Shown here: positions 9,441 through 18,281 of the stretch, piece by piece
Position numbering within the stretch: position 1 is the first letter of the stretch
Layout: each line of letters starts with the position of its first letter
Source of the DNA: Rhodoferax sp. BLA1
GTDB lineage: Bacteria; Pseudomonadota; Gammaproteobacteria; Burkholderiales; Burkholderiaceae_C
Reading direction: 5' to 3'
Assembly (NCBI RefSeq): GCF_013416775.1
Contig: NZ_SZVI01000003.1
Span: forward strand, 62,001-126,000
Length of the DNA stretch: 64,000 nt
Notes under the pieces: generated by a model
Database searches by the model: none
What the model was told of the DNA's origin: nothing
What the model saw: only the letters and a program-made list of their open reading frames with translations
Program-made: the position numbers and the translations under genes

Positions 9441-10676
9441 ATGTCTTCTATCCAAAATATGCATGACAAAAGCGCCCCCACCACACCCGGGAGTGACCCA
9501 GCCCCCGCCGCCCTGGTGCTGTTGCTGGCCAGCGGCGCCGGTTTGGCCGTGGCGTCGCTCTACTACAGCCAGCCCATGCTCGGCATCCTGGCAACCGACA
9601 TGGGTGCCAGCACCGTGGATGTCGGCTTTGTCCCGACGCTGACGCAACTTGGCTACGCCTTGGGCATCCTGCTGCTGGCGCCGCTGGGTGACCGCCATGA
9701 CCGCCGCCAGATCATCCTTATCAAAGCCTTGCTGCTCGTGGCCGCCTTGCTGGCGGCGGCTTGGGCACCCTCCTTTACCTGGCTGCTGGCCGCCAGCCTG
9801 GCCATTGGCCTGACCGCCACCTTGGCGCAGGACATCGTGCCAGCAGCGGCCACCCTCGCCCCGGCGGCACGGCGCGGCAAAGTGGTAGGCACCGTGATGA
9901 CCGGGCTGTTGCTGGGCATTCTGCTGTCACGTGTTGTCAGCGGCTTTGTTGCGGAGCACTTCGGCTGGCGCTGCATGTTTGTGGCCGCCGCAACGGGCGT
10001 GGCGATCATTGGTATAGCGGTGTGGCGTGGCCTGCCCCGCTTCGCCCCCACTACCACGCTGCCGTACCGGGCTTTGCTTGGCTCACTGTGGGCGTTGCTG
10101 CAACGCCATGCCAGCCTGCGCCAAGCGGCCCTGGCTCAGGGGCTGTTGTCGGTGGGTTTCAGCGCCTTCTGGTCCACCCTCGCGGTGATGTTGCATGGCC
10201 AACCTTTTGGGATGGGCAGCGCCGTGGCTGGTGCCTTTGGTTTGGCAGGTGCGGTAGGTGCTTTGGCCGCACCCCTGGCTGGCCATTTGGCTGACCGACG
10301 TGGTCCCGAGCTGGTGACACGTCTAGGCGCAGGATTGACCACGCTTTCTTTTGCCGCGTTATGTTTGAGCCCATTCTTGTCCACCACGGGTCAACTGTGC
10401 TTGCTGGTGATCGGCACCGTCGGTTTCGACCTGGGTGTTCAAACCGCCCTGATTGCGCACCAGACCATCGTCTACAGCATCGACCCCGGGGCCCGCAGCC
10501 GACTCAACGCGGTGTTGTTCGTGGGCATGTTCATGGGCATGGCCCTTGGCGCAACTTTGGGCAGCACAGTGCTGGCCCATGGGGGGTGGCTGGCCGTCAC
10601 CACCATGGCCACCGCGTTTTCACTGGCCGCCTGGGTGGTACGCTGCTGGCCAAGTGCGTCAAAATGCACAGCCTGA
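9441..10676 (+). CDS. MFS transporter, DHA1-like
   Basis: A 411-residue major facilitator with about 12 hydrophobic segments. After a short hydrophilic N-terminus the first helix reads LLLASGAGLAVASLYYSQP, and the family loop motif between helices 2 and 3 is present as PLGDRHDRRQ. A second-half counterpart is LAGHLADRRGPE. The start at 9441 (MSSIQNM) follows a GGATC-type spacing and leaves room for the LysR operator. Together with the divergent LysR gene it forms a typical regulated efflux unit; the substrate is unknown. The pair lies inside what is usually a continuous pilB-pilC-pilD locus. Confidence 0.9.
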   Translation: MSSIQNMHDKSAPTTPGSDPAPAALVLLLASGAGLAVASLYYSQPMLGILATDMGASTVDVGFVPTLTQLGYALGILLLAPLGDRHDRRQIILIKALLLVAALLAAAWAPSFTWLLAASLAIGLTATLAQDIVPAAATLAPAARRGKVVGTVMTGLLLGILLSRVVSGFVAEHFGWRCMFVAAATGVAIIGIAVWRGLPRFAPTTTLPYRALLGSLWALLQRHASLRQAALAQGLLSVGFSAFWSTLAVMLHGQPFGMGSAVAGAFGLAGAVGALAAPLAGHLADRRGPELVTRLGAGLTTLSFAALCLSPFLSTTGQLCLLVIGTVGFDLGVQTALIAHQTIVYSIDPGARSRLNAVLFVGMFMGMALGATLGSTVLAHGGWLAVTTMATAFSLAAWVVRCWPSASKCTA

Positions 10677-10755
10677 GGCACCAGCTGCCAGCGGCTGGCG
10701 CGAAGACGGGGTGTTTGGTGATACAACACCCTACCCCTCTCCTTCAGGATCTGTG

Positions 10756-12309
10756 ATGTTTGTTGAACACTGGCGGATGACCCATGTGCCCCTGCTGGGT
10801 GCAGCAACTCTGTCGCTGTTGCTGGCCAGTTGTGCGGCACCCCAGACCGGGCCAAGCCAGCAGCTCAGTGCGGCAGACACGGCTTACCAGCAGGTCAACC
10901 ACCTGACCTGGGGCGCGAGCACTAGCTCAGTGGAGCACTTCAGGCAACAAGGTGCCCACAACTACCTTCAAGAGCAGTTGCACCCAACCCTCTGCGCGCT
11001 GGCGCCCGAACTGCAGCAGCAGATTGACGGCATGCGTATCACCACCACACCACTGCTCGAACTGGTCCAGCAGATGGAACAGCAACGCAAGGAAGCCGAC
11101 GCGCTGGGCAATGACGAAGCCAAAAAGGCCGCCCAACAAGCCTACCAGCAGGAGCTCAACCGCCTGCGGCGCGAATCCGCCACGCGGCACATCCTGCGGG
11201 CTCTGTACTCACCGTGTCAGGTGCAGGAACAAATGACCTGGTTCTGGCTCAACCACTTCAGTGTGCACCAGGGCAAGGGCAACCTGCGCGCGATGCTGGG
11301 TGACTACGAGGAGAACGCCATTCGCCCCCATGCCCTGGGCAAGTTCCGGGAGCTTCTGGGCGCGGTGACCACCCACCCGGCCATGCTGCGTTATCTGGAC
11401 AACGAACAGAACGCCGCAGGAAAAATCAACGAGAACTTTGCTCGTGAACTGATGGAGTTGCACACCCTGGGTGTGGATGGTGGTTATTCCCAACACGATG
11501 TGCAGGAACTCGCCCGGGTGCTCACCGGCGCAGGTATCAATTCAAACGCCAGCAATTCGCTACAAAAGAAAGAGCTGCAAGCCCTTTATGTACGACGGGG
11601 AGCGTTTGAATTTAGCCCAAACCGGCATGATTTTGGCAACAAGTCCCTGCTCGGCCAGCCGATGCAAGGCAAGGGCCTGGCCGAGTTGAATGAAGCCTTG
11701 GACCGCCTGGCAGCCCACCCCGCCACGGCGCGCTTCATCAGCCACAAGCTGGCGGTGTACTGGCTGGCCGACGAACCTCCGGCGGCTGTCGTCAAGCGCA
11801 TGGCCGAGGCCTTTCAGAAGAACCAGGGTGACATCGCAGCCACCCTGGCGGTGCTGCTGAACGCGCCGGAATTTGCACAGGCCAGTGGCCGCAAGTTCAA
11901 GGACCCGATGCGTTATGTGGTGTCTGCCGTGCGGCTGGCCTACGACCAGAAGCCCATCCTTAATACCGGCCCGATTCTGAATTGGCTCGACCGCATGGGC
12001 GAGCCGCTTTACGGGCGGGTGACTCCGGACGGTTACCCCTTGTCCGCCACCGCCTGGGACAGCCCGGGCCAGATGAGCACCCGCTTTGAAATTGCCAAAG
12101 CCATTGGCTCCGGCAGTGCCGGCCTGTTCAAGAGCGATGGCCCTCAGCCACAGGAACGTGCGGCCTTTCCGCAACTGGCCAATGCCTTGTATTTCCAGTC
12201 CATGGCGGCCACGCTGTCTCCTGCCACCCTGCGGGCGCTGGAGCAGGCGAGTTCTGCCCAGGAGTGGAACACCTTCCTGCTGTCATCCCCCGAGATGATG
12301 GTCCGCTGA
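10756..12309 (+). CDS. DUF1800 family lipoprotein
   Basis: A 517-residue protein of the DUF1800 family. The N-terminus has a lipoprotein signal with lipobox LLASC (start MFVEHW at 10756 or MTHVPLLG at 10777), so it is probably anchored at the cell envelope. Family features include WFWLNHFSVHQGKGN, NENFARELMELHTLGV and an RVLTGAGI segment. It is followed after 28 bp by a DUF1501 gene; DUF1800-DUF1501 pairs are common and of unknown function. The segment at roughly 11540-11620, which interrupts the normal ALTGW-type region, has a composition resembling the local dispersed repeat. Confidence 0.9.
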   Translation: MFVEHWRMTHVPLLGAATLSLLLASCAAPQTGPSQQLSAADTAYQQVNHLTWGASTSSVEHFRQQGAHNYLQEQLHPTLCALAPELQQQIDGMRITTTPLLELVQQMEQQRKEADALGNDEAKKAAQQAYQQELNRLRRESATRHILRALYSPCQVQEQMTWFWLNHFSVHQGKGNLRAMLGDYEENAIRPHALGKFRELLGAVTTHPAMLRYLDNEQNAAGKINENFARELMELHTLGVDGGYSQHDVQELARVLTGAGINSNASNSLQKKELQALYVRRGAFEFSPNRHDFGNKSLLGQPMQGKGLAELNEALDRLAAHPATARFISHKLAVYWLADEPPAAVVKRMAEAFQKNQGDIAATLAVLLNAPEFAQASGRKFKDPMRYVVSAVRLAYDQKPILNTGPILNWLDRMGEPLYGRVTPDGYPLSATAWDSPGQMSTRFEIAKAIGSGSAGLFKSDGPQPQERAAFPQLANALYFQSMAATLSPATLRALEQASSAQEWNTFLLSSPEMMVR

Positions 12310-12337
12310 ACCACGGCCCCGCCTCTGAAAGACCACC

Positions 12338-13522
12338 ATGCACCGTCGCCACTTCCTCAGCTCTGCCTTGGCCTGGCCCCTCGTGTTGGGATCAACCCGT
12401 TTGTCTGCGGCAGCCAACAGCCCCGCACGTTTGCTCTTTGTTTTTTTGCGGGGGGCGTATGACGCGGCCAGCCTGCTGGTGCCGATCTCGAGCAATTTCT
12501 ACTACGAGTCGCGACCCGACATCGCGCTGGCACGCCCCTCGGACGACCTCGCGTCCAGTCTGCCGATCACGACCGACTGGGGTTTGCACCCGGCCCTGCG
12601 CGACAGCCTCTACCCGCTGTACCAGCGCGGTGAGCTGGCTTTTGTGCCGTTTTTCGGCACCGACGACATCAGCCGCAGCCACTTTGAGACCCAGGAAAGC
12701 ATCGAGCTGGGCCAGCCGCTGGTGGGCCACAAGGACTACAGCTCCGGTTTTCTGAACCGGCTCAGCACTGTGCTGACGGGCTCGGCACCGATGGCGTTCA
12801 CCAACCAGCTGCCCACCATCTTCAAAGGCCCGGCCCAGGTGCCCAACACCGCCCTGAGCACACTGGCCAGACCCGCCATTGATGTGCGCCAAAGCGACAT
12901 CATTGCCAGCATGTACAGCGGCACCCGGCTGGCCTCGGCGGTGCAGGAAGGGTTTGTGATGCGCCAGGAGCTGATGAGGGAGCTGGCAGCCGAGATGGAT
13001 GCGGCCAGCCGCCAGTCAGTCAGTGCCAAAGGCTTCGAGCTGGAGGCCCGGCGCATCGGCAAACTCATGAAAGACAGCTACCGGCTGGGTTTTGTGGATG
13101 TGGGGGGCTGGGACACCCACGTGGGTCAGGGTGGCGCCACCGGCTACCTGGCCAACCGTCTGAACGAGTTGGGCCAGGGCCTGGCGGCGCTGCCCCAGGA
13201 GCTGGGCCGTGCCTGGAAAGACACCGTGGTGGTGGTGGTGAGCGAGTTTGGCCGCACCCTGCGCCAGAACGGCAACCGCGGCACCGACCACGGGCACGGC
13301 AGTGTGTTGTGGGTCATGGGTGGCAGCGTGCGTGGCGGCCAGGTGGCAGGCGAACAAGTGGCGGTGGAGCGCGCCACCCTGTTCCAGGACCGTGATCTGC
13401 CGGTGCTCAATAACTACCGGGACACCCTGGGTGGCTTGTTTCAACGTCAGTTCGGGCTGAACCATACCCAGCTGGCCCAGGTGTTTCCGGGTGCCACAGC
13501 GCGCGACCTGGGCTTGTTGTGA
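12338..13522 (+). CDS. DUF1501 family exported protein
   Basis: A 394-residue protein of the DUF1501 family (sulfatase/alkaline-phosphatase-like fold by family assignment). The N-terminus MHRRHFLSS has a twin-arginine RRxFL motif and a hydrophobic region ending SAAA, so export by Tat is likely. Characteristic segments are FLRGAYDAAS, VGGWDTHVGQGG, VVVVSEFGRT and GTDHGHGSVLWVMGG. It sits directly downstream of its usual DUF1800 partner and the two are probably co-expressed. Biological role unknown. Confidence 0.9.
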   Translation: MHRRHFLSSALAWPLVLGSTRLSAAANSPARLLFVFLRGAYDAASLLVPISSNFYYESRPDIALARPSDDLASSLPITTDWGLHPALRDSLYPLYQRGELAFVPFFGTDDISRSHFETQESIELGQPLVGHKDYSSGFLNRLSTVLTGSAPMAFTNQLPTIFKGPAQVPNTALSTLARPAIDVRQSDIIASMYSGTRLASAVQEGFVMRQELMRELAAEMDAASRQSVSAKGFELEARRIGKLMKDSYRLGFVDVGGWDTHVGQGGATGYLANRLNELGQGLAALPQELGRAWKDTVVVVVSEFGRTLRQNGNRGTDHGHGSVLWVMGGSVRGGQVAGEQVAVERATLFQDRDLPVLNNYRDTLGGLFQRQFGLNHTQLAQVFPGATARDLGLL

Positions 13523-13776
13523 AGCAAAGGGCAGCACAGAAACACCAACAAGTTGGCATTCACCCGGTTTTTCAGCGCCTGCGGCTCACCCATGCCTGTC
13601 TTTTCCGAAACGGCTGTGAGCGCAGTGGCTTGTCAGCATCGTAAGATCGCGGTCAAGCGTTGACCGGGGGCCGCTTGGCAAAGTCCTTGGTGACAAGACA
13701 GACACATGTGGCGGGTTCAACCGCCGTCTTTTGATCAAAAAAAACAGGGCTTTATGAATTTATCGGGTGTAACGCA

Positions 13777-14634
13777 ATGATGGGCGATTTCCTCCATGTG
13801 TCTCAAGGACTGGACGCCAGCCTGATGGGCCTGATGGGGCTGCTGCTGGGCAGTTTTCTCAATGTGGTGATCTACCGCCTGCCGCTGATGCTGGAGGCGC
13901 AATGGAAGGCCGAGTGTGCCGACCTGAGCGGCCAGGCACAACCCGCCACCGAGCCCTTTAACCTGATGCTGCCGCGCTCGCGCTGCCAGAAGTGCAGCCA
14001 CACCCTGTCCTGGTTTGAGAACATCCCGGTGCTGAGTTACCTGGTGCTACGTGGCAAGTGCCGGCATTGCGGCACCGCCATCAGTGTGCGTTACCCGCTG
14101 GTGGAGCTGGTGACCGGTGCGCTGTTTTTCTATTGCGCCTGGCGCTGGGGCCTGACCGCCACCGCGCTGGCCTGGAGCGGCTTTGCGGCGGCCCTGGTCT
14201 GCCTAGGCATGATCGACTGGGACACCACCTTGCTGCCTGACAACATCACCCTGCCCCTGGTCTGGGCCGGGCTGATCGCCACCACGCTGGGCTGGACAGC
14301 CATCCCCCTGACTGAGTCGCTGTGGGGTGCGGTGGCGGGTTATTTGTCGTTGTGGCTCGTCTACCAGGCTTTTAAACTGGCCACCGGCAAGGAGGGCATG
14401 GGTTATGGCGACTTCAAGTTATTTGCCGCGCTGGGCGCCTGGTTTGGCTGGCAGGCGTTGATTCCGATCATCCTGATGGCCTCGGTCATTGGCGCGGTCA
14501 TCGGCATCGCCATGAAGTTCACCAGCGGGCTGCGCGAGGGTGGCTACATCCCATTTGGCCCGTTTCTGGCGGGCGCTGGTCTGACCGCCCTGGTGTTTGG
14601 CCCGCAGGCGATATTGAACGCAGTGGGTTTCTGA
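13777..14634 (+). CDS. pilD: Prepilin leader peptidase/N-methyltransferase PilD
   Basis: The inner-membrane aspartyl protease that cleaves and N-methylates type IV prepilins. The 285-residue protein has a cytoplasmic zinc domain with two CxxC pairs (C70/C73 and C95/C98) bracketing WFENIPVLSYL. Its catalytic aspartates lie in GMIDWD and in the GYGDFK motif. It has about eight hydrophobic segments. It overlaps no gene but is followed by coaE after 3 bp. Its usual partners pilB and pilC lie 5.4 kb upstream, separated by four unrelated genes. Confidence 0.96.
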   Translation: MMGDFLHVSQGLDASLMGLMGLLLGSFLNVVIYRLPLMLEAQWKAECADLSGQAQPATEPFNLMLPRSRCQKCSHTLSWFENIPVLSYLVLRGKCRHCGTAISVRYPLVELVTGALFFYCAWRWGLTATALAWSGFAAALVCLGMIDWDTTLLPDNITLPLVWAGLIATTLGWTAIPLTESLWGAVAGYLSLWLVYQAFKLATGKEGMGYGDFKLFAALGAWFGWQALIPIILMASVIGAVIGIAMKFTSGLREGGYIPFGPFLAGAGLTALVFGPQAILNAVGF

Positions 14635-14637
14635 CCC

Positions 14638-15276
14638 ATGGCGCGTGTGGTCCGTTTGGGTCTCACCGGTGGCATTGGCAGCGGCAAAAGCACGGTGGCC
14701 AGTTGTCTGGCGGACTTGGGGGCGGCGGTCATCGACGCGGATGCCATTGCGCGCTCGGTCACCGCAGCGGGCGGCCCGGCCATTGCGCCCATTCGTGCAA
14801 CTTTTGGTAACAAGATGATCACGCCAGAGGGCGCGCTGAACCGCCAAGAGATGCGCAGCCTGGTCTTTGCCGATGCCAGCGCACGGCAGCGGCTGGAGGC
14901 CATCGTGCACCCGCTGGTGGGTTTGGAGACCCAGCGCCAGGCCGACGACGCCGTGGCCGCAGGCCACCGCTGCCTGGTGTTTGATGTGCCCTTGCTGGTG
15001 GAGTCGCTCCACTGGCGCAGCCGGGTCGACCAGGTGCTGGTGGTGGACTGCAGCGAGCCGACCCAGATCAGCCGTGTGGTAGCACGCAACCAGCTTGACC
15101 CGGAGGCAGTGCGAGCCATCATGCAAGCCCAGTCACCCCGGCTGCGGCGGCTGCAGGCGGCCGACGCGGTGATCTGGAATGACGGCATCAGCCTGACGGA
15201 TTTGCGCACCCAAGTGGCGGCATTGGCGGCTACCTTCGGGCTATCATTGGCAAACACCACTGTAGGCCCCCATTAG
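14638..15276 (+). CDS. coaE: Dephospho-CoA kinase CoaE
   Basis: Phosphorylates the 3'-hydroxyl of dephospho-CoA to complete coenzyme A synthesis. The 212-residue protein has a P-loop GGIGSGKST at about residues 11-19, the DADAIAR motif typical of CoaE, and the lid-region FDVPLLVES. It is embedded in the pilD-coaE-zapD-yacG cluster that is conserved in beta- and gammaproteobacteria, with 3 bp to pilD and 1 bp to zapD, indicating one operon. Confidence 0.96.
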   Translation: MARVVRLGLTGGIGSGKSTVASCLADLGAAVIDADAIARSVTAAGGPAIAPIRATFGNKMITPEGALNRQEMRSLVFADASARQRLEAIVHPLVGLETQRQADDAVAAGHRCLVFDVPLLVESLHWRSRVDQVLVVDCSEPTQISRVVARNQLDPEAVRAIMQAQSPRLRRLQAADAVIWNDGISLTDLRTQVAALAATFGLSLANTTVGPH

Positions 15277-15277
15277 C

Positions 15278-16033
15278 GTGATCCTTTACGAATACCCCCT
15301 GCACGAACGCATCCGCACCTATCTGCGGCTGGAACACCTCTTCTTGCGCCTGCAACAGCTGGTGACACGGGTGGACGCGCTGGACCACCACTTTGCGCTG
15401 GTCACCCTGTTCGAGATCATGGACGTGGCGGCCCGCGCCGACCTCAAGACCGATTTGCTCAAGGACCTGGACAAACAAAAACACCTGCTCGAGGCCTACC
15501 GGGGCAACCCGGCCATTGCCGAGTCGGTGCTGGACAAGGTCATTGCCGACATCGAGTTGTGTTACGCCGCGCTGAACAACCAGCAAGGCAAGTCCGGCCA
15601 GCCACTCACCGAAAACGACTGGCTGATGAGCATCCGCAGCCGCATCAGCATTCCCGGTGGCACCTGTGAGTTTGATTTGCCCTCGTATTACGCCTGGCAG
15701 CACAAGAGTGGTGCCATCCGCCAGGCCGACCTGCTGCAGTGGATTGGCACACTCACCGCTTTGTCCAACGCGGTGCAGCTGCTGCTCAAGCTGCTGCGCG
15801 ACTCGGGTACCCCGCAAAAAGTCATGGCCAACGGTGGCCAGTTCCAGCAAAACCTGCCGCAGGGCCGCACCTTCCTGCTGCTGCGCTTGGCGCTGGATGC
15901 AACACAAGACCTGACACCAGAGATCAGCGGCAACCGCCTGATGGTGTCGGTGCGGCTGATGCAGCTCGGTGACGACCAGCGCCCGCATCTGGTCAACGAG
16001 GAAGTGTCGTTTGAACTGGCGCTGTGTTCATGA
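15278..16033 (+). CDS. zapD: Cell division protein ZapD
   Basis: A cytoplasmic FtsZ-binding protein that cross-links FtsZ filaments at the division ring (formerly DUF1342/YacF). The 251-residue product begins at a GTG codon directly after the coaE stop. It contains the family's N-terminal [18 protein letters not shown] motif and a C-terminal beta region. The stop overlaps the yacG start (ATGA), which implies translational coupling. Position and length match the family. Confidence 0.94.
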   Translation: MILYEYPLHERIRTYLRLEHLFLRLQQLVTRVDALDHHFALVTLFEIMDVAARADLKTDLLKDLDKQKHLLEAYRGNPAIAESVLDKVIADIELCYAALNNQQGKSGQPLTENDWLMSIRSRISIPGGTCEFDLPSYYAWQHKSGAIRQADLLQWIGTLTALSNAVQLLLKLLRDSGTPQKVMANGGQFQQNLPQGRTFLLLRLALDATQDLTPEISGNRLMVSVRLMQLGDDQRPHLVNEEVSFELALCS

Positions 16034-16239
16034 GCGCCGCCAGCACCCCCCCTGAGATCCCGGAAAAATGGGTCGACTGCCCGCAATGTGGTGGCCCCAG
16101 CCTGTATGCCGCAAGCAACCGGTTCCGGCCGTTTTGCAGTGAACGCTGCAAACAGATTGACCTGGGCGCCTGGGCCAGCGAGCAGTTTGCGGTGCCTGCC
16201 CAGCCAGGCTCAGACGATTTGCTGGCCGAAGGCCACTGA
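16030..16239 (+). CDS. yacG: DNA gyrase inhibitor YacG (zinc-binding)
   Basis: A small zinc protein (69 residues) that binds GyrB and inhibits gyrase in E. coli. It shows the four-cysteine site: CPQC near the N-terminus and C-x3-C ([12 protein letters not shown]) downstream. Start ATG at 16030 overlaps the zapD stop by 4 bp; it was preferred over 16024 for this coupling. It ends the pilD operon, and a dispersed palindromic repeat lies just downstream (16255-16300). Confidence 0.94.
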   Translation: MSAASTPPEIPEKWVDCPQCGGPSLYAASNRFRPFCSERCKQIDLGAWASEQFAVPAQPGSDDLLAEGH

Positions 16240-16254
16240 GCGGTCTTATACAAG

Positions 16255-16300
16255 AAATTGGCCTCTAGCCCTTATTTATAAAGGGCTGATAGCTATCTTT
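16255..16300. repeat. Dispersed palindromic repeat, clear intergenic copy
   Basis: An imperfect inverted repeat whose core reads TAGCCCTTATTTATAAAGGGCT, flanked by AAATTGGCC on one side and GATAGCTATCTTT on the other. It lies between the ends of yacG and the convergent TSUP gene, where it could also act as a bidirectional terminator. The same pattern recurs at 35397, 36883, 40753, 49069, 51263, 57974, 61191 and 63397. Confidence 0.8.
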
Positions 16301-16343
16301 TAAGCAGCATATATGGCTGCTGCAAAACGCTTTCCCAAACACC

Positions 16344-17111
16344 TCAAGCAAACGCATCCCACAGCAACTTAAGCCCGGTCAGCAGCATGCCCGCGTACAG
16401 ACAGCCGTAAAACAGGCGCTGGCTGATGCGCCGCGCCAGCCAGACACCCACCCAGACCCCAATCGGCGCAATCGGCAACAGCACCAGCGAGGTCGCCATG
16501 TTGCGCCAGTCCAGCAGGCCCAGCCAGGCGTACGGAATCCATTTGGACAAGTTGATCACAAAAAAGAAAAACGCCATGGTCGCGGTAAAACGCACGGGCG
16601 AGAGCCGCATCGGAATCACATAGGCGTTGATCGGTGGCCCGCCCGCATGCGCGATGAAACTGGTGAACCCCGAGGCGGTCGTCAATATCGCACCCAGCCA
16701 TTTGGGCGGCGGCGGGCTGTTGGGCTTGGGGGGAAACAGCAGGCGTTGCGCCAGAAACAGCAGCGTGAAAGCGCCCACCAGGCCTGCCACCACATGGGCG
16801 TTGAGTAACTTGAACAGCAGCGTGCCCACCACAATGCCGACCAGCCCCCAGGGCAGCAGAAAACGCAGCAGCTTCAGGTCAAAGTCTTTGCGAAAAGCCG
16901 CCATGCCCAGGATGTCCATCACCAGCAGCACTGGCATCAAAATGGCTGCGGCCTGTGGCACCGTGACTGCCAGTGCCATCATCGGCACCGCCAGCGAACC
17001 AAAACCGGCGCCAAAACCGCTTTTGCTCAGGCCCATCAGCAACACCGCCGGGACGGCCACCAGGTAGAAATAGGGTTCAGTGATCAGGGGAAAAACATCT
17101 AACAAAGGCAT
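16344..17111 (-). CDS. TSUP (TauE/SafE, DUF81) family membrane transporter
   Basis: A 255-residue polytopic membrane protein with about eight hydrophobic helices. It has the TauE/SafE family signature, including LMGLSKSGFGAGFGSLAVP near the N-terminus and a second-half HAGGPPINAYVIP. Members export or import sulfur oxyanions, organosulfonates or related small anions; the substrate here is not determinable. Start at 17111 (MPLLDVFPLI) puts it back-to-back with the divergent TRIC-type gene (17 bp apart); the longer frame to 17291 would overlap that gene. Confidence 0.9.
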   Translation of the reverse strand: MPLLDVFPLITEPYFYLVAVPAVLLMGLSKSGFGAGFGSLAVPMMALAVTVPQAAAILMPVLLVMDILGMAAFRKDFDLKLLRFLLPWGLVGIVVGTLLFKLLNAHVVAGLVGAFTLLFLAQRLLFPPKPNSPPPPKWLGAILTTASGFTSFIAHAGGPPINAYVIPMRLSPVRFTATMAFFFFVINLSKWIPYAWLGLLDWRNMATSLVLLPIAPIGVWVGVWLARRISQRLFYGCLYAGMLLTGLKLLWDAFA

Positions 17112-17128
17112 AACGCGACAATTCAGGC

Positions 17129-17767
17129 ATGCAACACATTCAACAATGGGGCGAAACACTCCGACTGCTGGTCGAACTGGCGGGAACCGCCGCGTTCGCA
17201 TTGTCCGGGGTTTTGGAAGGCGCCCGCAAAAAACTCGACGCTGTGGGCATCTTTGTGGTCGGTTTTCTGGCCGCGTTTGGTGGCGGCACACTGCGCGATC
17301 TGTTGCTCGACCAGCGCCCGTTTTTCTGGGTACGGCACGTCGAAATGCTGTGGGGGGTGATGCTGATCTGTTTGTTGTCTATGCTTTTTATGCGCAGCCA
17401 ACACCTGGAAGTCACCCAGAAAACCATCGCCATCCCCGATGCGCTGGGCCTGGGCCTGTTCGCCGCCACCGGTGTGGACCAGGCGCTGGGTGCCCATATG
17501 CCCGCCCTGGTGGTGGTGCTGATGGGGGTGATCACCGGCGTGTTTGGTGGGGTGCTGCGCGACATTGTGTGCAACGAAATCCCGACGACCTTTCGCGACC
17601 ACCAGCCTTATGCGGTGTGTGCTTTTGTCGGTGGCTGGGCCTACCTGGGCGTGTGGGAACTGGGGGCGCCAGGCTGGCTGGCCTTGCTCACCTGCCTGCT
17701 GGTCACCGCTGGCCTGCGCGGCCTGTCCCTGTGGCGCCAGTGGCGCCTTCCGGTCTGGCTGGGTTGA
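17129..17767 (+). CDS. Trimeric intracellular cation (TRIC/UPF0126) channel family protein
   Basis: A 212-residue inner-membrane protein of the UPF0126/TRIC family (YadS/YicG relatives). It is built from two repeats of three helices. Each repeat carries a glycine-rich motif: ALSGVLEGARKKLD with FGGGTLRDLLL, and ATGVDQALGAH with FGGVLRDIVCNEIP. Prokaryotic TRIC homologues form cation channels; glycine transport has been suggested for YadS. It is divergent from the TSUP gene and followed by the DUF1841 gene after 34 bp. Confidence 0.9.
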   Translation: MQHIQQWGETLRLLVELAGTAAFALSGVLEGARKKLDAVGIFVVGFLAAFGGGTLRDLLLDQRPFFWVRHVEMLWGVMLICLLSMLFMRSQHLEVTQKTIAIPDALGLGLFAATGVDQALGAHMPALVVVLMGVITGVFGGVLRDIVCNEIPTTFRDHQPYAVCAFVGGWAYLGVWELGAPGWLALLTCLLVTAGLRGLSLWRQWRLPVWLG

Positions 17768-17801
17768 CCTGGACGTTTTTTCCTATTTTTCCAAGCTGTT
17801 T

Positions 17802-18236
17802 ATGTTTAATCCCTCACAAGCCGATGTCCGCCGTTTTTTTTGCTCTGTTTACGCCAAAGCCCATACAGGGCAAGCGCTGGAAGCTATTGAGACCATAGCA
17901 TCGTTATGGATCAACGAACACCCCGAATACCACGCCGAGCTGGCCGACGAGGCCGCCGCATTGGCCAGCATGGCGCAGCCAGAGGACGGCAAAAGCAACC
18001 CGTTTTTGCACCTGTCCATGCACTTGTCAATCACCGAGCAGTGCAGCATCGACCAGCCACGGGGCATCCGCCAGGCGGTGGAGTTGCTCACCCACAAGCG
18101 CGACTCCTTACACGACGCCCACCACGAGGTGATGGAGTGCCTGGGCCAGATGTTGTGGGAGAGCCAGCGCGCCGGGCGCCCGCCCGACGGCAATGCCTAC
18201 ATTGCCAATGTGCAGCGGCGCGCCACGCAAGACTAA
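17802..18236 (+). CDS. DUF1841 family protein
   Basis: A 144-residue cytoplasmic protein of the DUF1841 family, common in beta- and gammaproteobacteria and without known function. Recognisable segments are MFNPSQADVRRFF at the start, NPFLHLSMHLSITEQ in the middle and ECLGQMLWESQRAGRPPD near the end. Start at 17802 was chosen because family similarity begins there; the longer frame overlaps the preceding channel gene. Confidence 0.85.
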   Translation: MFNPSQADVRRFFCSVYAKAHTGQALEAIETIASLWINEHPEYHAELADEAAALASMAQPEDGKSNPFLHLSMHLSITEQCSIDQPRGIRQAVELLTHKRDSLHDAHHEVMECLGQMLWESQRAGRPPDGNAYIANVQRRATQD

Positions 18237-18281
18237 AACCCACGCTAAGCTTCAACACCTCTGTTCACAGACCACACCACC

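Noticed and set aside
13523-13776. Possible gene or regulator in the 254-bp gap before pilD
   Set aside because: No convincing reading frame or palindrome; probably promoter sequence only.
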